Shown one piece after another: positions 32,922 to 41,655 of a DNA stretch of 64,000 bases. How positions within the stretch are numbered: position 1 is the first letter of the stretch; the number at the start of each line of letters is the position of its first letter. The notes under the pieces are model-generated. The model searched no databases and was not told the DNA's origin. It saw only the letters and a list, made by a program, of their open reading frames with translations. The position numbers and the translations under genes were made by a program. The DNA is from AR5 sp041499965 (lineage in GTDB: Bacteria > Methylomirabilota > Methylomirabilia > Rokubacteriales > CSP1-6), in the NCBI GenBank assembly GCA_041499965.1, contig JBGQLG010000008.1:7096-71095 (forward strand), in the 5' to 3' direction.

Positions 32922-34186
32922 ATGAACTCGTCCATGCACTCGAGGACGTACGCGCGGTCGCGCTCGCTGATGGCGTGGTGGTTGCCGATGAAGAACGACT
33001 GGCGCATGACCAGGTCGGCGTTGTCGAGCCGGCCGGCGATGCGGTGCGGGAAGAGCCGGATGGCCGGCTGGTCGCGGAAGTTGCCGGCCATGATCGGCCG
33101 CGTCTCGATCCGCTTGCTCTCGAGGAAGCGCACGAGCTCGTCACGTGTGAACGGCGCCCCCGGCCGCACGCTGATCGGATAGCCGAACCACACCGAGCGC
33201 GAGCCGTTGGTATCGCGGCCGGGGCACTCGCGCAGCCAGCGGGCGTGGCGGCGCAGCCCGGCGTTCCAGTAGTCCACGTTGTCCCGCCGCGTCTTGATGA
33301 AGGGCTCGAGCTTGGCCACCTGGTGCAGGCCGAAGGCGCCCTGCAGCTCCATCGGACGGAAGTTGTAGCCGAGGTTCACGAACAGGAAGCGCTCGTCGAT
33401 GGGCGGGTTGGCGATCGTCGGCTTCTTCTTCACGTCGCGCGTCCAGCCATGGGCGCGCAGCATGCGGGCGAGGTCGGCCAGTGCGGAGTCGTCGGTGACC
33501 ACCATGCCGCCCTCGATCGTGCTGATGTGGTGCGAGAAGTAGAAGCTGAAGGTGCCCAGGGCGCCGAAGGTGCCGACCATCTTGCCCTCGAACCGGGCGC
33601 CGTGAGCCTCGCAGGTGTCCTCGACGATCACCAAGTCGTGGCGGGCGGCCAGCGCGCCCAGCGCCCGCATGTCGCAGGCGTTGCCGAGCAGGTGCACCGG
33701 CATCAGCGCGCGCGTGCGCGGGCCGACGGCGCGGGCGGCCGCCTCGGGATCGATCGTGAACGTGTCGAGGTCGACGTCGACCAGCACGGGCACCAGGCCC
33801 ACGTTCACCAGGGGGAAGTACGTCGTCGACCAGGCCACCGCCGGCACGATGACCTCGTCGCCGGGCCCGAGCGGCCGGGAGAAGGCGGGGTTGACCAGCG
33901 CGGCGGCCGCCACCAGATTGGCCGACGAGCCGGAGTTCACCATGACCGCCTCGGCCACGCCGAGATACTCGGCCCACATCGCCTCGAAGCGGCGGACCTT
34001 GTCGCCCATGGTGACGCGCGTGGTGAGCAGCGAGTCGATCGCCTCGTTCACCTCGTCGGCGCCGTAGGAGGGCACGTGCAGGGGCAGCCGCACCTCGCCG
34101 GGACGGGCCGGGGGCGCCGGCAGGGTCAGGTACTGCTCGACCAGTGCGCGAATCTGGGCGGCGAGGGCCGGACGGGGATCGCTCAT
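32909..34186 (-). CDS. colD: ColD-like GDP-4-keto-6-deoxyhexose 3-dehydratase (DegT/DnrJ fold)
   Basis: 425-residue aspartate-aminotransferase-fold protein in which the usual PLP lysine is replaced by His: GTFSFYFSHHISTIEGGMVV. That swap marks the sugar 3-dehydratases ColD and E1/RfbH. The match to ColD continues along the chain: VIVPAVAWSTTYFPLVNVGL, LLGNACDMRALGAL, IVEDTCEAHGARFEGK, RAHGWTRDVKKKP, LGYNFRPMELQGAFGLHQVA, SVWFGYPI, RPIMAGNFRDQPAI and SFFIGNHHAI. ColD removes the C3 hydroxyl of GDP-4-keto-6-deoxymannose using PLP and glutamate, giving a 3,6-dideoxy sugar. Gmd is not in the window. ATG 34186 gives MSDPRPALAAQ. Confidence 0.85.
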   Translation of the reverse strand: MSDPRPALAAQIRALVEQYLTLPAPPARPGEVRLPLHVPSYGADEVNEAIDSLLTTRVTMGDKVRRFEAMWAEYLGVAEAVMVNSGSSANLVAAAALVNPAFSRPLGPGDEVIVPAVAWSTTYFPLVNVGLVPVLVDVDLDTFTIDPEAAARAVGPRTRALMPVHLLGNACDMRALGALAARHDLVIVEDTCEAHGARFEGKMVGTFGALGTFSFYFSHHISTIEGGMVVTDDSALADLARMLRAHGWTRDVKKKPTIANPPIDERFLFVNLGYNFRPMELQGAFGLHQVAKLEPFIKTRRDNVDYWNAGLRRHARWLRECPGRDTNGSRSVWFGYPISVRPGAPFTRDELVRFLESKRIETRPIMAGNFRDQPAIRLFPHRIAGRLDNADLVMRQSFFIGNHHAISERDRAYVLECMDEFMAQW

Positions 34187-34208
34187 CGGTGGCGGGCCCT
34201 CGGACAGG

Positions 34209-35756
34209 TTAGCGGGCGGCCCCACCGGCCAGTCGGCGCCAGCGGCGGCGCGTGAAGAGCACGTCCACGAACCACTTGGCGTAGCGCGTCTCCTCGCGAC
34301 CGGTCACCGTGGCCCGCACCAGCGCGCGGACCACGCGCCAGGGCCGGAGGGCGAAGGAGATCACGTAGAAGTTCACGAACAGCCACAGCATCGTCCAGTA
34401 CAGCCGCCGAGTGGAGACCGCGGGGGCGTAGGACGGGGCCTTGGCGGTGTAGAAGTCCATGGGCGAGATGAAGAAGTCGTCGTCGAGCTGGATCCGCCCC
34501 TCCCGCTGCAGCCGCCGGAACAGCTCGGAGCCGGGGTAGGGGACGAACTTGGAGACGGCCACGTCGTAGACGCCGAGCACGGCCATGCGGCGGATGAGCG
34601 AGAGCGTCTGGCGGAGCGTGCCCGGCGTGTCGTCGGGGAAGCCGATGACGATGAAGCAGGACAGCTTGAGGCCCCGCCGCACGGCCGCCCGCATCGCGAT
34701 CAGCATGTGGTCGAGGTTCACCTGCTTCTTGACCGCCTTGAGGATGGTCTTGGAGCCGCTCTCCGGCGCGAAGGCCAGCGCCCGGCAGCCCGAGCGGTAG
34801 AGCAGGTCGGCCACCTCCTCGTCGAACACCTCGGCCCGGGTCCCGCTCGGCATCTGCCAGGTGATGTGCAGGTTCCGCCCGATGAGCTCGCGGCAGAAGT
34901 CGACGATCCACTGCCGCTTCACGATGGCCGTGAGGTCCTGGAAGTCGAAGTTGGAGACGCCGTACGTCTTGACGTACAGCTCCATCTCGTCGGCGAGCCG
35001 GCGCGGATCGCGGGCGATCCAGCGCTGCGTCCACATGCCGGGGTTCGAGCAAAACGTGCACTGGAACGGGCAGCCGCGGGTGCCGAGCATCGGCATCGAG
35101 CGGCCGAGGTTGATGCCGTTGGTCTGATGGCGCGTGATGTACTCGCGGATGGGGAACGCGTCCCACTCCGGCAGCGGGATGGCGTCGATGTCACGCCGCC
35201 GCGGCGACAGCCCGGTCGTCACCATGCGCCCGTCGGCGCCGCGGAAGGCGATGCCCTTCACGTCGGCGAAGGGCCGGCCGGCCGCCCGCGCCCGCAGCAG
35301 CTCGACGAACGTCTCCTCACCCTCGCCCAGCACGACGACGTCGAACGAGCTGGTGGCCAGCACGTGCTCGGGCACCGCGGTGCCGTGCTCGCCGCCCAGC
35401 ACGAGCAGCGCACTCGGGAACGTCTCGCGCACGGCCTCGGCCACCCGGTGGGCCAGCGGCCACAGCGTGCTGAACATGCACGAGACGCCGACGACGTCGG
35501 TGTCGGGATGGACGCGGCGCACGATCTCGTCGAGCGTGAGGCCCTGGACCATGAAGTCGGCGCGGTCGGGGTACGGCGACACGGCGTCGAGGGCCTCGCC
35601 GGTGGCGTCGATGACGTGGTGGGGAAAGCCCGCCTCGCCGAGCGCCGCGGCGACGTAGGCGAGGCCCAGCGGTGGATTCGGGGTGTGCATCTGGAGTCCC
35701 GAAAAGGTCTTGATTCCCGGGGGGTTGATGAGGGTGATCATGTGCTGGGAACTCAC
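34209..35756 (-). CDS. B12-binding-domain radical SAM protein
   Basis: 515 residues. The N-terminal cobalamin-binding-type Rossmann domain (about 5-150) has INPPGIKTFSGLQMHTPNPP and LVLGGEHGTAVPEHVLA. The radical SAM TIM barrel has the canonical cluster motif LGTRGCPFQCTFCSNPG (CX3CX2C, about residue 230), then DFQDLTAIVKRQWIVDFCRE and CFIVIGFPDDTPGTLRQTL. The C-terminal hydrophobic stretch (YWTMLWLFVNFYVISFAL) suggests membrane association. The family does C-methylation or other radical chemistry on sugars and lipids. The first residues may begin at ATG 35741 (MITLINPPG) instead of GTG 35756. Substrate unknown. Confidence 0.85.
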   Translation of the reverse strand: MSSQHMITLINPPGIKTFSGLQMHTPNPPLGLAYVAAALGEAGFPHHVIDATGEALDAVSPYPDRADFMVQGLTLDEIVRRVHPDTDVVGVSCMFSTLWPLAHRVAEAVRETFPSALLVLGGEHGTAVPEHVLATSSFDVVVLGEGEETFVELLRARAAGRPFADVKGIAFRGADGRMVTTGLSPRRRDIDAIPLPEWDAFPIREYITRHQTNGINLGRSMPMLGTRGCPFQCTFCSNPGMWTQRWIARDPRRLADEMELYVKTYGVSNFDFQDLTAIVKRQWIVDFCRELIGRNLHITWQMPSGTRAEVFDEEVADLLYRSGCRALAFAPESGSKTILKAVKKQVNLDHMLIAMRAAVRRGLKLSCFIVIGFPDDTPGTLRQTLSLIRRMAVLGVYDVAVSKFVPYPGSELFRRLQREGRIQLDDDFFISPMDFYTAKAPSYAPAVSTRRLYWTMLWLFVNFYVISFALRPWRVVRALVRATVTGREETRYAKWFVDVLFTRRRWRRLAGGAAR

Positions 35757-35760
35757 GCGA

Positions 35761-36876
35761 TTATACAGCAGCCACCCGCCGGAGCAGCGCGATCTCCGTC
35801 GTCACGAGGGCTGCCAGGTCGTAGCGTGCGACCACCATCGCCCGGCCGGCCCGGCTCAGCGACTCGACCAGGGCGGCGTCGGTCAGCAGCCGGGCCAGCC
35901 GGTCCGTCAGCTCGTCGGCCCGGTGCGGGTCGAAGAGCAGCCCGGTCTCGCCGTCGACGACGAGCGAGCGATTGCCCTCGCAGTCGGAGGCCACGCACGG
36001 CACGCCGGAGGCCATCGCTTCCAGCAGCACCTTGGGATGGCCCTCGGTGAACGAGGCCAGCACGAAGGCGTCGGCGGCGGCGTAGAGAGTCGGCAGCCGC
36101 TCCTGGGGCACGACGCCGGGAAACTCGACGTCGACGCCGGCGGCGCGAGCCTGCTCGTGCAGCCGCGCCTGGAGCGGGCCGGCGCCGACCAGCACCAGCC
36201 GGATCGGCACCCGACGCTGGAGCGCGGCGGCCGCCGCGATGACCGTCTCCAGATTCTTCTCGGCCGAGAAGCGGCCGACGTAGAGCACGCGCGCCGGCCG
36301 TCCCGGTTCGCGGGGAGCGGCCGCCGGCGTGAAGTGTCGCGTGTCGACGCCGTTGGGCACGAGGTGGACCTCGCGCGCGACCCGGGCGGCGCGCGCCCGC
36401 AGCGCCTCGGTCGTGGCGATGACCGCGGTGGCGCGGCGCAGCCCCACGCGCTCGAGGGCCGCCTTCAGTACGCGCGTCGGCCCCGGCCTCGACAGCTGCG
36501 CGTAGGAGAAGCCGTAGGTCGTCACGTACGGTCGACCGAAGCGCGCGTTGGCGACGATGGCCGGGATCGTCCCGGTCACCTGGAAGACCCGCAGCACCGC
36601 GCACTCGCGAAGGCGCGCGGCTTCCGTCCAGGGAAGTGTGACCGCCCGGCGCCCGCGGCTCACGGGGCGTGAGGGGGCGACGACCTCGGCGCGCTCGAGC
36701 AAGGCGGGGTCGCTCGTGTACTCGCGAAGCGACTCGACGAGATACGTGAAGTAGACGACGTGCTCGAAAGACGCGACGTACCGGGCCAGGTAGCCGCTGA
36801 GCAGGCGGTGGGTCTGGCCGGTGGTGGCGAGCTCGCCGAGCCCGCCGCCGAGCGCGGGGAGCAGACCCAGCGTCAC
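35761..36876 (-). CDS. Glycosyltransferase family 4 protein
   Basis: 371-residue GT-B enzyme. The N-terminal half is divergent (LGLLPALGGGLGELATTGQT) but includes VFQVTGTIPAIVANARF and VIATTEALRARAARVAREVH, then VPNGVDTRHFTP. The donor half is typical: RVLYVGRFSAEKNLETVIAA, LVGAGPLQARLHEQARAAG, and the EX7E site LASFTEGHPKVLLEAMASGV, with CEGNRSLVVDGETGLLFDP. It begins GTG at 36876, overlapping the next GT gene's stop. Tyr/Thr-rich YVTTYGFSYAQL may shape the acceptor site. Specificity unknown. Confidence 0.9.
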   Translation of the reverse strand: MTLGLLPALGGGLGELATTGQTHRLLSGYLARYVASFEHVVYFTYLVESLREYTSDPALLERAEVVAPSRPVSRGRRAVTLPWTEAARLRECAVLRVFQVTGTIPAIVANARFGRPYVTTYGFSYAQLSRPGPTRVLKAALERVGLRRATAVIATTEALRARAARVAREVHLVPNGVDTRHFTPAAAPREPGRPARVLYVGRFSAEKNLETVIAAAAALQRRVPIRLVLVGAGPLQARLHEQARAAGVDVEFPGVVPQERLPTLYAAADAFVLASFTEGHPKVLLEAMASGVPCVASDCEGNRSLVVDGETGLLFDPHRADELTDRLARLLTDAALVESLSRAGRAMVVARYDLAALVTTEIALLRRVAAV

Positions 36877-38153
36877 GCCGCGCACACCGCCGCGTAGAGG
36901 GCGACCAGGCGGTCGACGCTGGCGTCCGCGGCGAACCGCGTCTCCACGCGCCGGCGCGCAGCGGCGCCGAGACGGGCGGCGAGCGCCGGATCGCCCAGCA
37001 GCCGCTCGACGGCGCCGGCCAGCGCCGCCGGATCGTGGCGCGGCACCAGCAGCCCGGTCTCGCCGTCGATGATCAGCTCCGGCGTTCCGCCGACGGCGGT
37101 GCCGATGACGGGCCGCCCCGCGGCCATTCCCTCCAGCACGACGCGGCTGAACGCATCCGGGATCACCGACGGCACCGCGACCATCTCGGCCCCGGCATAG
37201 AGCGCCAGCACCTCGGGGTTCGGCAGTGGACCGAGGTGGCGCACCCACGGCACGGAGGGCACGGGAACCGGCCCGTCGCCGACCAGCACGAACAGCACGT
37301 CCGGATGCCGCCGGTGGACGTGCTCGCCGGCGGCCAGAAAATCGGCGGCGCCCTTGCCCGGCGAGAGCTTGCCGACGAAGAGCACGATCCGGCCGGCGAG
37401 GTCGTGACGCCGCCGGGCGGCGACGCCGTCGGCGGCCGACGAGGGCACGCCGAGCGGCGGGATCGTGTACACCGTCTCCACCCGGCGCGCTCGGGCCAGC
37501 AGCCCCGAGCGCCGGTAGATCCCGAGGATCCCGTCGCTGACGCCGATCACCGTGTCCACGCGCGCGATGAAGCGCTGCTTGAAGCAGGCGTCGAGCCAGC
37601 CGTGCAGGAAGGCCAGCTTCGTGCGCAGGCGGCCGCGGCGCCCGCGCATCCAGCCGTCGAAGTATTCCACCGAGCACTCGCGCCACAGCTTGCCCAGCCC
37701 GCAGTCCGGCGGCCGGCGGTCGTGATGGTGCAGGCACACCGGGGCGGCGTCGATGAGGCTGCCGTCGCGGATCGTCAGCAGCACCGGCCGGCCGGTCAGC
37801 GCGCGGGCGAGCACGCCCGGCACCAGCATGTGCTTGTTCTGGACGTGGAGGACGTCGACGCCCTCGGCCCGCGCCAGCCGCGCGACCTGCAGGCCGGCGT
37901 AGAGATAGAAGAGCGGATTGGCCAGCACCTTGGCCGGGGCCACCGCCCGCCCGGGCGGACGCTTGACCGGGAACGCGAAGCGGCGCACCCGGAAGCCGTC
38001 GCGCGTCTCCACCGGCGGCGCCCCCCAGTTCGGCGTGATGACGACCACCGCGTGCCCGCGCGCCACCAGCGCGCGGGCGAGTGCCTCCACGCTCCACTCC
38101 GCCCCGCCGGGCGCGTGCGGGGGAAAGTACTCGTTGACGAGCGCGATCCTCAT
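36873..38153 (-). CDS. Glycosyltransferase family 4 protein
   Basis: 426-residue GT-B enzyme, longer than its neighbours because of an insert (about residues 140-190) rich in Cys/His/Arg (CLHHHDRRPPDCGLGKLWRE), seen in some sugar-cluster GTs. N-terminal MRIALVNEYFPPHAPGGAEW; VLHVQNKHMLVPGVLARAL; donor half IVLFVGKLSPGKGAADFLAA and VPSVIPDAFSRVVLEGMAAG, then GTPELIIDGETGLLVPRHDP. The ATG overlaps the methyltransferase stop (ATGA). Whether the Cys/His insert binds metal is unknown. Confidence 0.9.
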   Translation of the reverse strand: MRIALVNEYFPPHAPGGAEWSVEALARALVARGHAVVVITPNWGAPPVETRDGFRVRRFAFPVKRPPGRAVAPAKVLANPLFYLYAGLQVARLARAEGVDVLHVQNKHMLVPGVLARALTGRPVLLTIRDGSLIDAAPVCLHHHDRRPPDCGLGKLWRECSVEYFDGWMRGRRGRLRTKLAFLHGWLDACFKQRFIARVDTVIGVSDGILGIYRRSGLLARARRVETVYTIPPLGVPSSAADGVAARRRHDLAGRIVLFVGKLSPGKGAADFLAAGEHVHRRHPDVLFVLVGDGPVPVPSVPWVRHLGPLPNPEVLALYAGAEMVAVPSVIPDAFSRVVLEGMAAGRPVIGTAVGGTPELIIDGETGLLVPRHDPAALAGAVERLLGDPALAARLGAAARRRVETRFAADASVDRLVALYAAVCAA

Positions 38154-38935
38154 GGCCGCCGGCGCGCCACCACCTGGAAGCCCGTCGACTCCTCGGGGTG
38201 ACGCAGCGCCGACTCGCGCTTCCAGCGGGCGAGGCGCGCGTAGAGGCCGAGCGAGAGCCCGCCGAGCGCGTCGATCGCGCCGGCCCACGGCGAGTCGTAC
38301 ACGACGGGCATGACCGGTCCCGTCGGGACAAACCCGCCCTGCTCCAGCTCGGCCAGGAACTCCTCGCGCGTGTACTCGATCTTGTGATCGGGATCGGAGT
38401 ACGAGAACAGCCCGGCCGCGCGCAACGCCCGCCGCCACGACGAATCGCGGTTCGGACCCGACACCAGCAGGCGACCACCCGGGCGCAGCACGCGGTGGAT
38501 CTCCCGGAGTACGGCCACCCGCGGGTGCAGGTGCTCGATGACGTCGAGGAACAGCGCGGCGTCGATGGTCCCGTCGCCGAACGGAAAGCGCCCGGTGACG
38601 TCCCACCCGAAGAAGTGGGCGTTGGCGACGCCACGGGCGCGCGCGGTCTGCCGGGCCACGGTCAGATGACGCGGGTCGTAGTCGAACCCGTAGATGCGCC
38701 GGCAGCGGGCAGCGGCGACGACGGTGTGGGCACCGAGGGCGCAGCCGATGTCGATGACGGTATCGGTCGGCGCCAGGTGCTCGAGGTACCAGTCGTGCCA
38801 GGGTGAGTCGATCAGGTGCTTGGGGTGGATGAAATGCGGGCTCTTGCCCGTGTAACGCACCAGGCGCACGCCCACCGACTTGCCCTTGCGGTTGACCACG
38901 TCGACCGTGCGCACCAGCCACCGCGCGGGGGTCAT
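38150..38935 (-). CDS. SAM-dependent class I methyltransferase
   Basis: 261 residues. The SAM motif DTVIDIGCALGAHTVVAAA (about residues 57-75), acidic RIYGFDYDPRHLTVARQTA, then AALFLDVIEHLHPRVAVLRE and LRPGGRLLVSGPNRDSSWRR are standard for methyltransferase-11-type proteins. The N-terminal 50 residues (VNRKGKSVGVRLVRYTGKSP) are basic. It is translationally coupled at both ends to GT4 genes, so glycan methylation is the likely role. Confidence 0.85.
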   Translation of the reverse strand: MTPARWLVRTVDVVNRKGKSVGVRLVRYTGKSPHFIHPKHLIDSPWHDWYLEHLAPTDTVIDIGCALGAHTVVAAARCRRIYGFDYDPRHLTVARQTARARGVANAHFFGWDVTGRFPFGDGTIDAALFLDVIEHLHPRVAVLREIHRVLRPGGRLLVSGPNRDSSWRRALRAAGLFSYSDPDHKIEYTREEFLAELEQGGFVPTGPVMPVVYDSPWAGAIDALGGLSLGLYARLARWKRESALRHPEESTGFQVVARRRP

Positions 38936-40083
38936 CGTCGCGCGCCGGCCGAGGCCGGCCGCCGCCACGCCGCCACCGCCTCCTCGTAGACCGCCGTGGT
39001 GCCGGCCACGCAGCGGTCCCAGCGGAAGCGGGCGTCGATCCGCGCTCGGTTCGCCCGGCCGAACACCGCGCGCCGCCCGGGGTCGGCGAGCAACGTCGCG
39101 AGCCCGTCGGCGAAACGCTCGGGCGCGGCCGGGTCGACGAGGAAGCCGCCCTCGCCGTCCACGAGGATCTCGGGGATCGCGCCGCGGTCGGAGCCCACGA
39201 CGGGCAGCCCGCAGGACATCGCCTCGCCGATGGCCAGACCGAATCCCTCCATCGCCGAGGGGAACACGAAGACGTCGGCGAGGTTGAAGTGGTCGACCTT
39301 CTCGGCCTCCGGCACGTAGCCGGTGAACACGACGCGGCGGCCGAGGCCACGCTCGCGCGCGCACCGCTCCAGCTCGGCCCGGAGCGGACCGCCGCCGGCC
39401 ACGACCAGCCGCGCCGCCGGCGCCGTGGCCGCCACCCGCGCGAACACGTCGAGGAGCAGCGGCAGGTTCTTGCGCGGCTTGAGGCCCCCGAAGAACAGCA
39501 CCACGGTGGCGCCGCCGAGACCGTAGCGCTCGACGAGGTCGGCGCGGCGCGGGCCCGGCGCGAAGCGCTCGTCGATCCCGTAGGGCACGACGGCGACGTG
39601 ATCGGTCCGGCACCGGAGCTCCGTGGCCAGCTGGCGCCGCGCGAACTCGCTGCCGACGACCACGCGCTCGGCGCCCTCCACCACGCGCCGCTCGATCACC
39701 CGGTTGAGCCGACCGGGATCGAGGTGGTGGTGGTGCGCCACGACGGGGACGTCGAGCCGGAAGCGCCGGCGCGCCCACAAGGCCGACGGACCGATGATGC
39801 GGAGCGAGTGGACGCGAAGCAGATCGAAGCCGCCGGCGTCCCACACCCGCTTGATGGCGCGGGGCACGACCGCCGGCGCGACCCACCAGCGCAGTCCCCG
39901 ACCGATGCCGAAGCGGTGGATCGTCCAGTTGGGCGCGTCGGCCGGATAGCGCTTGCCGCGGGCCAGGATGACGTCGAGCCGCACGCCGCGGCGGCCGAGG
40001 CGCACCAGGAGCTCGCGCTCGTACGTTTCGCCACCGGAGGTCGTCTCCGGCGCCACGCCGCAGTGGGGCGTGCAGATCCTCAG
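38932..40083 (-). CDS. Glycosyltransferase family 4 protein, probable CTG start
   Basis: 383 residues from CTG 40083, or 374 from GTG 40056. The CTG overlaps the preceding stop (CTGA) and restores the first beta strand and Gly loop: RICTPHCGVAPETTSGGETY. The GTG start would delete most of that strand. The donor half has VLFFGGLKPRKNLPLLLDVF, VVAGGGPLRAELERCARERG, and the EX7E site PSAMEGFGLAIGEAMSCGLP, then GAIPEILVDGEGGFLVDP. AHHHHLDPGRLNRVIERRVV is unusual in having four consecutive His. Specificity unknown. Confidence 0.88.
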   Translation of the reverse strand: MRICTPHCGVAPETTSGGETYERELLVRLGRRGVRLDVILARGKRYPADAPNWTIHRFGIGRGLRWWVAPAVVPRAIKRVWDAGGFDLLRVHSLRIIGPSALWARRRFRLDVPVVAHHHHLDPGRLNRVIERRVVEGAERVVVGSEFARRQLATELRCRTDHVAVVPYGIDERFAPGPRRADLVERYGLGGATVVLFFGGLKPRKNLPLLLDVFARVAATAPAARLVVAGGGPLRAELERCARERGLGRRVVFTGYVPEAEKVDHFNLADVFVFPSAMEGFGLAIGEAMSCGLPVVGSDRGAIPEILVDGEGGFLVDPAAPERFADGLATLLADPGRRAVFGRANRARIDARFRWDRCVAGTTAVYEEAVAAWRRPASAGARR

Positions 40084-40862
40084 GACGTCCTCGCCCGTCC
40101 CGACGCGGACCCCCGCGGCTTGACGTAACGGGCGTAGGACTCGTCGCCGCGCAGCGGCACGACGGCCTCGAGGCTCTCGTGGAGGAACGAGAGAACGCTC
40201 GCGCGCTCGGCCGCGCTCTCGACCAGGTTCTCGCGGCCGGCGTCGTCCGAGAAGTTGAGGAAGAGCGTACCGCCGGGCTTGAGGTGGGCGACGAGGTGGC
40301 GCACGACGTCGAGGGGATTCACCACGTGCTCAAGCACCTCCAGGATCGTGATCACGTCGTAGGCCCGCGGCAGGGGGAGCTCGCGGCCGAACCCGGGCTC
40401 GAGGAACTCGACGTTGCCGGCCGCTCGAAAGCGCCAGCGCGCGAACTCGAACGTGGGCACCGGCAGGTCCACCAGCGTGAACCGCCAGCGGGGGAACCGG
40501 GGCCGCAGCCAGCTGGTCACCGGCCCGACGCCCGAGCCGTACTCGCAGAAATCGCCCTCGGGGCCGACCGCCCGGAGCGCCGCGGCGACCCAGTAGAAGC
40601 TGCGGTGACGATGGTAGAACATCTGCCGCAGCACGTAGTAGTCGGTCTCGGCGAAGAACGAGCGGTAGTCGGCCTCGCCCGAGCGCGGCTTGGTGCCCCA
40701 CAGCTTGGCCGCTTCCATGCGGAGCACGGTGTAGCGCACCCAGAACTCCTGCATCGTCATGCCGCGGTAGTACTCCGACAGCTCACGGAACCAGCGGCGG
40801 CCGAGCCCGACCTTCTCCAGCCCCTGGCTCAGCCGACGGTGGACCGTGTCCCGCCCCGTCAT
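40080..40862 (-). CDS. SAM-dependent methyltransferase
   Basis: 260 residues. SAM motif GDFCEYGSGVGPVTSWLRPR (about residues 104-123), an acidic residue after RWRFTLVDLPVPTFEF, then AYDVITILEVLEHVVNPLDV and LKPGGTLFLNFSDDAGRENL. The N-terminal 95 residues are helical and charged and include ADYRSFFAETDYYVLRQMFY. Its stop lies inside the CTGA overlap with the next GT. Gene position suggests a sugar substrate. Similar proteins in other clusters are unnamed. Confidence 0.8.
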   Translation of the reverse strand: MTGRDTVHRRLSQGLEKVGLGRRWFRELSEYYRGMTMQEFWVRYTVLRMEAAKLWGTKPRSGEADYRSFFAETDYYVLRQMFYHRHRSFYWVAAALRAVGPEGDFCEYGSGVGPVTSWLRPRFPRWRFTLVDLPVPTFEFARWRFRAAGNVEFLEPGFGRELPLPRAYDVITILEVLEHVVNPLDVVRHLVAHLKPGGTLFLNFSDDAGRENLVESAAERASVLSFLHESLEAVVPLRGDESYARYVKPRGSASGRARTS

Positions 40863-40863
40863 C

Positions 40864-41655
40864 TCAGCGCACCTCCCGGCGGCCGGCGATGAACTCGATG
40901 TACGGCGCGACCCCGCGCACGCGATAGTACGCGCGCACCAGCGGCCACAGCGGCCCGCCCACCGGCCGGCCGAGGCCGAGGTCGAACTGCCGCAGCAGCC
41001 GGCCGCCCGCCTGCTCCAGCAGGCGCAGGCACTGCCGCTGCGAGAGCGGGCGCAGCGTTGCCAGGTACGCGGTGGGGCGGCCGCGAGCGGCCAGGTAGGC
41101 CCGGCCCAGCGCCAGCGGCAGGCCCGGGATCCAGAAGACCTTGTAGTGCCCCTCGAAGCAGCTGCGCCGGTCGTTGGTGTGCAGGTACAGGCGCGCCTCC
41201 GGCCGCATCACCCGCACCATCTCCCGCAGCGACTGGGCGGCGTCCTCCACGTGCTCGATGGCCGCGTAGCAGTAGACGATGTCGAAGCTGGCGTCGGGGA
41301 ACGGCAGCGCCTCGGCCATCGAGCGCAGCGCGCGTGCGCCGTGGCGCATGCGGGCGCGCGTGATGGCCACGGCGTCGGCCGAGTCGTCCACGCCCCACAC
41401 CTCGGCGCCCGCCTCCTCGGCCAGCGCGTTGAAGCCGCCGGTGCCGCAACCCACGTTCAGCAGCCGCGCGCCCTTGATGGACCCCCCCATCCCCCGCTCC
41501 AGCGCGTCGAGCCGCTGGCGCTCGTAGGGCTCGTCGGCGAGCCGGATGTCGACGAGACCGCGCCAGCCGGGGATGCCGAGGGTGTCGCGGTAGTAGCGGG
41601 TGTAGTACCGCTCGAGCGCGGCGCTCACCTCCGGACGCGGGCGGCTCTCAGGCAC
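40864..41655 (-). CDS. SAM-dependent class I methyltransferase
   Basis: 263 residues. SAM motif ARLLNVGCGTGGFNALAEEA (about residues 63-82), EVWGVDDSADAVAITRAR, FPDASFDIVYCYAAIEHVED and MVRVMRPEARLYLHTNDRRS. The C-terminal region (YLATLRPLSQRQCLRLLEQA) is family-specific. The GTG at 41655 overlaps the stop of the fused cytidylyltransferase/aminotransferase gene by 8 bases. It is the fifth and last SAM-dependent methyltransferase of the cluster, counted from its 3' end (21-42 kb). Confidence 0.83.
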   Translation of the reverse strand: MPESRPRPEVSAALERYYTRYYRDTLGIPGWRGLVDIRLADEPYERQRLDALERGMGGSIKGARLLNVGCGTGGFNALAEEAGAEVWGVDDSADAVAITRARMRHGARALRSMAEALPFPDASFDIVYCYAAIEHVEDAAQSLREMVRVMRPEARLYLHTNDRRSCFEGHYKVFWIPGLPLALGRAYLAARGRPTAYLATLRPLSQRQCLRLLEQAGGRLLRQFDLGLGRPVGGPLWPLVRAYYRVRGVAPYIEFIAGRREVR

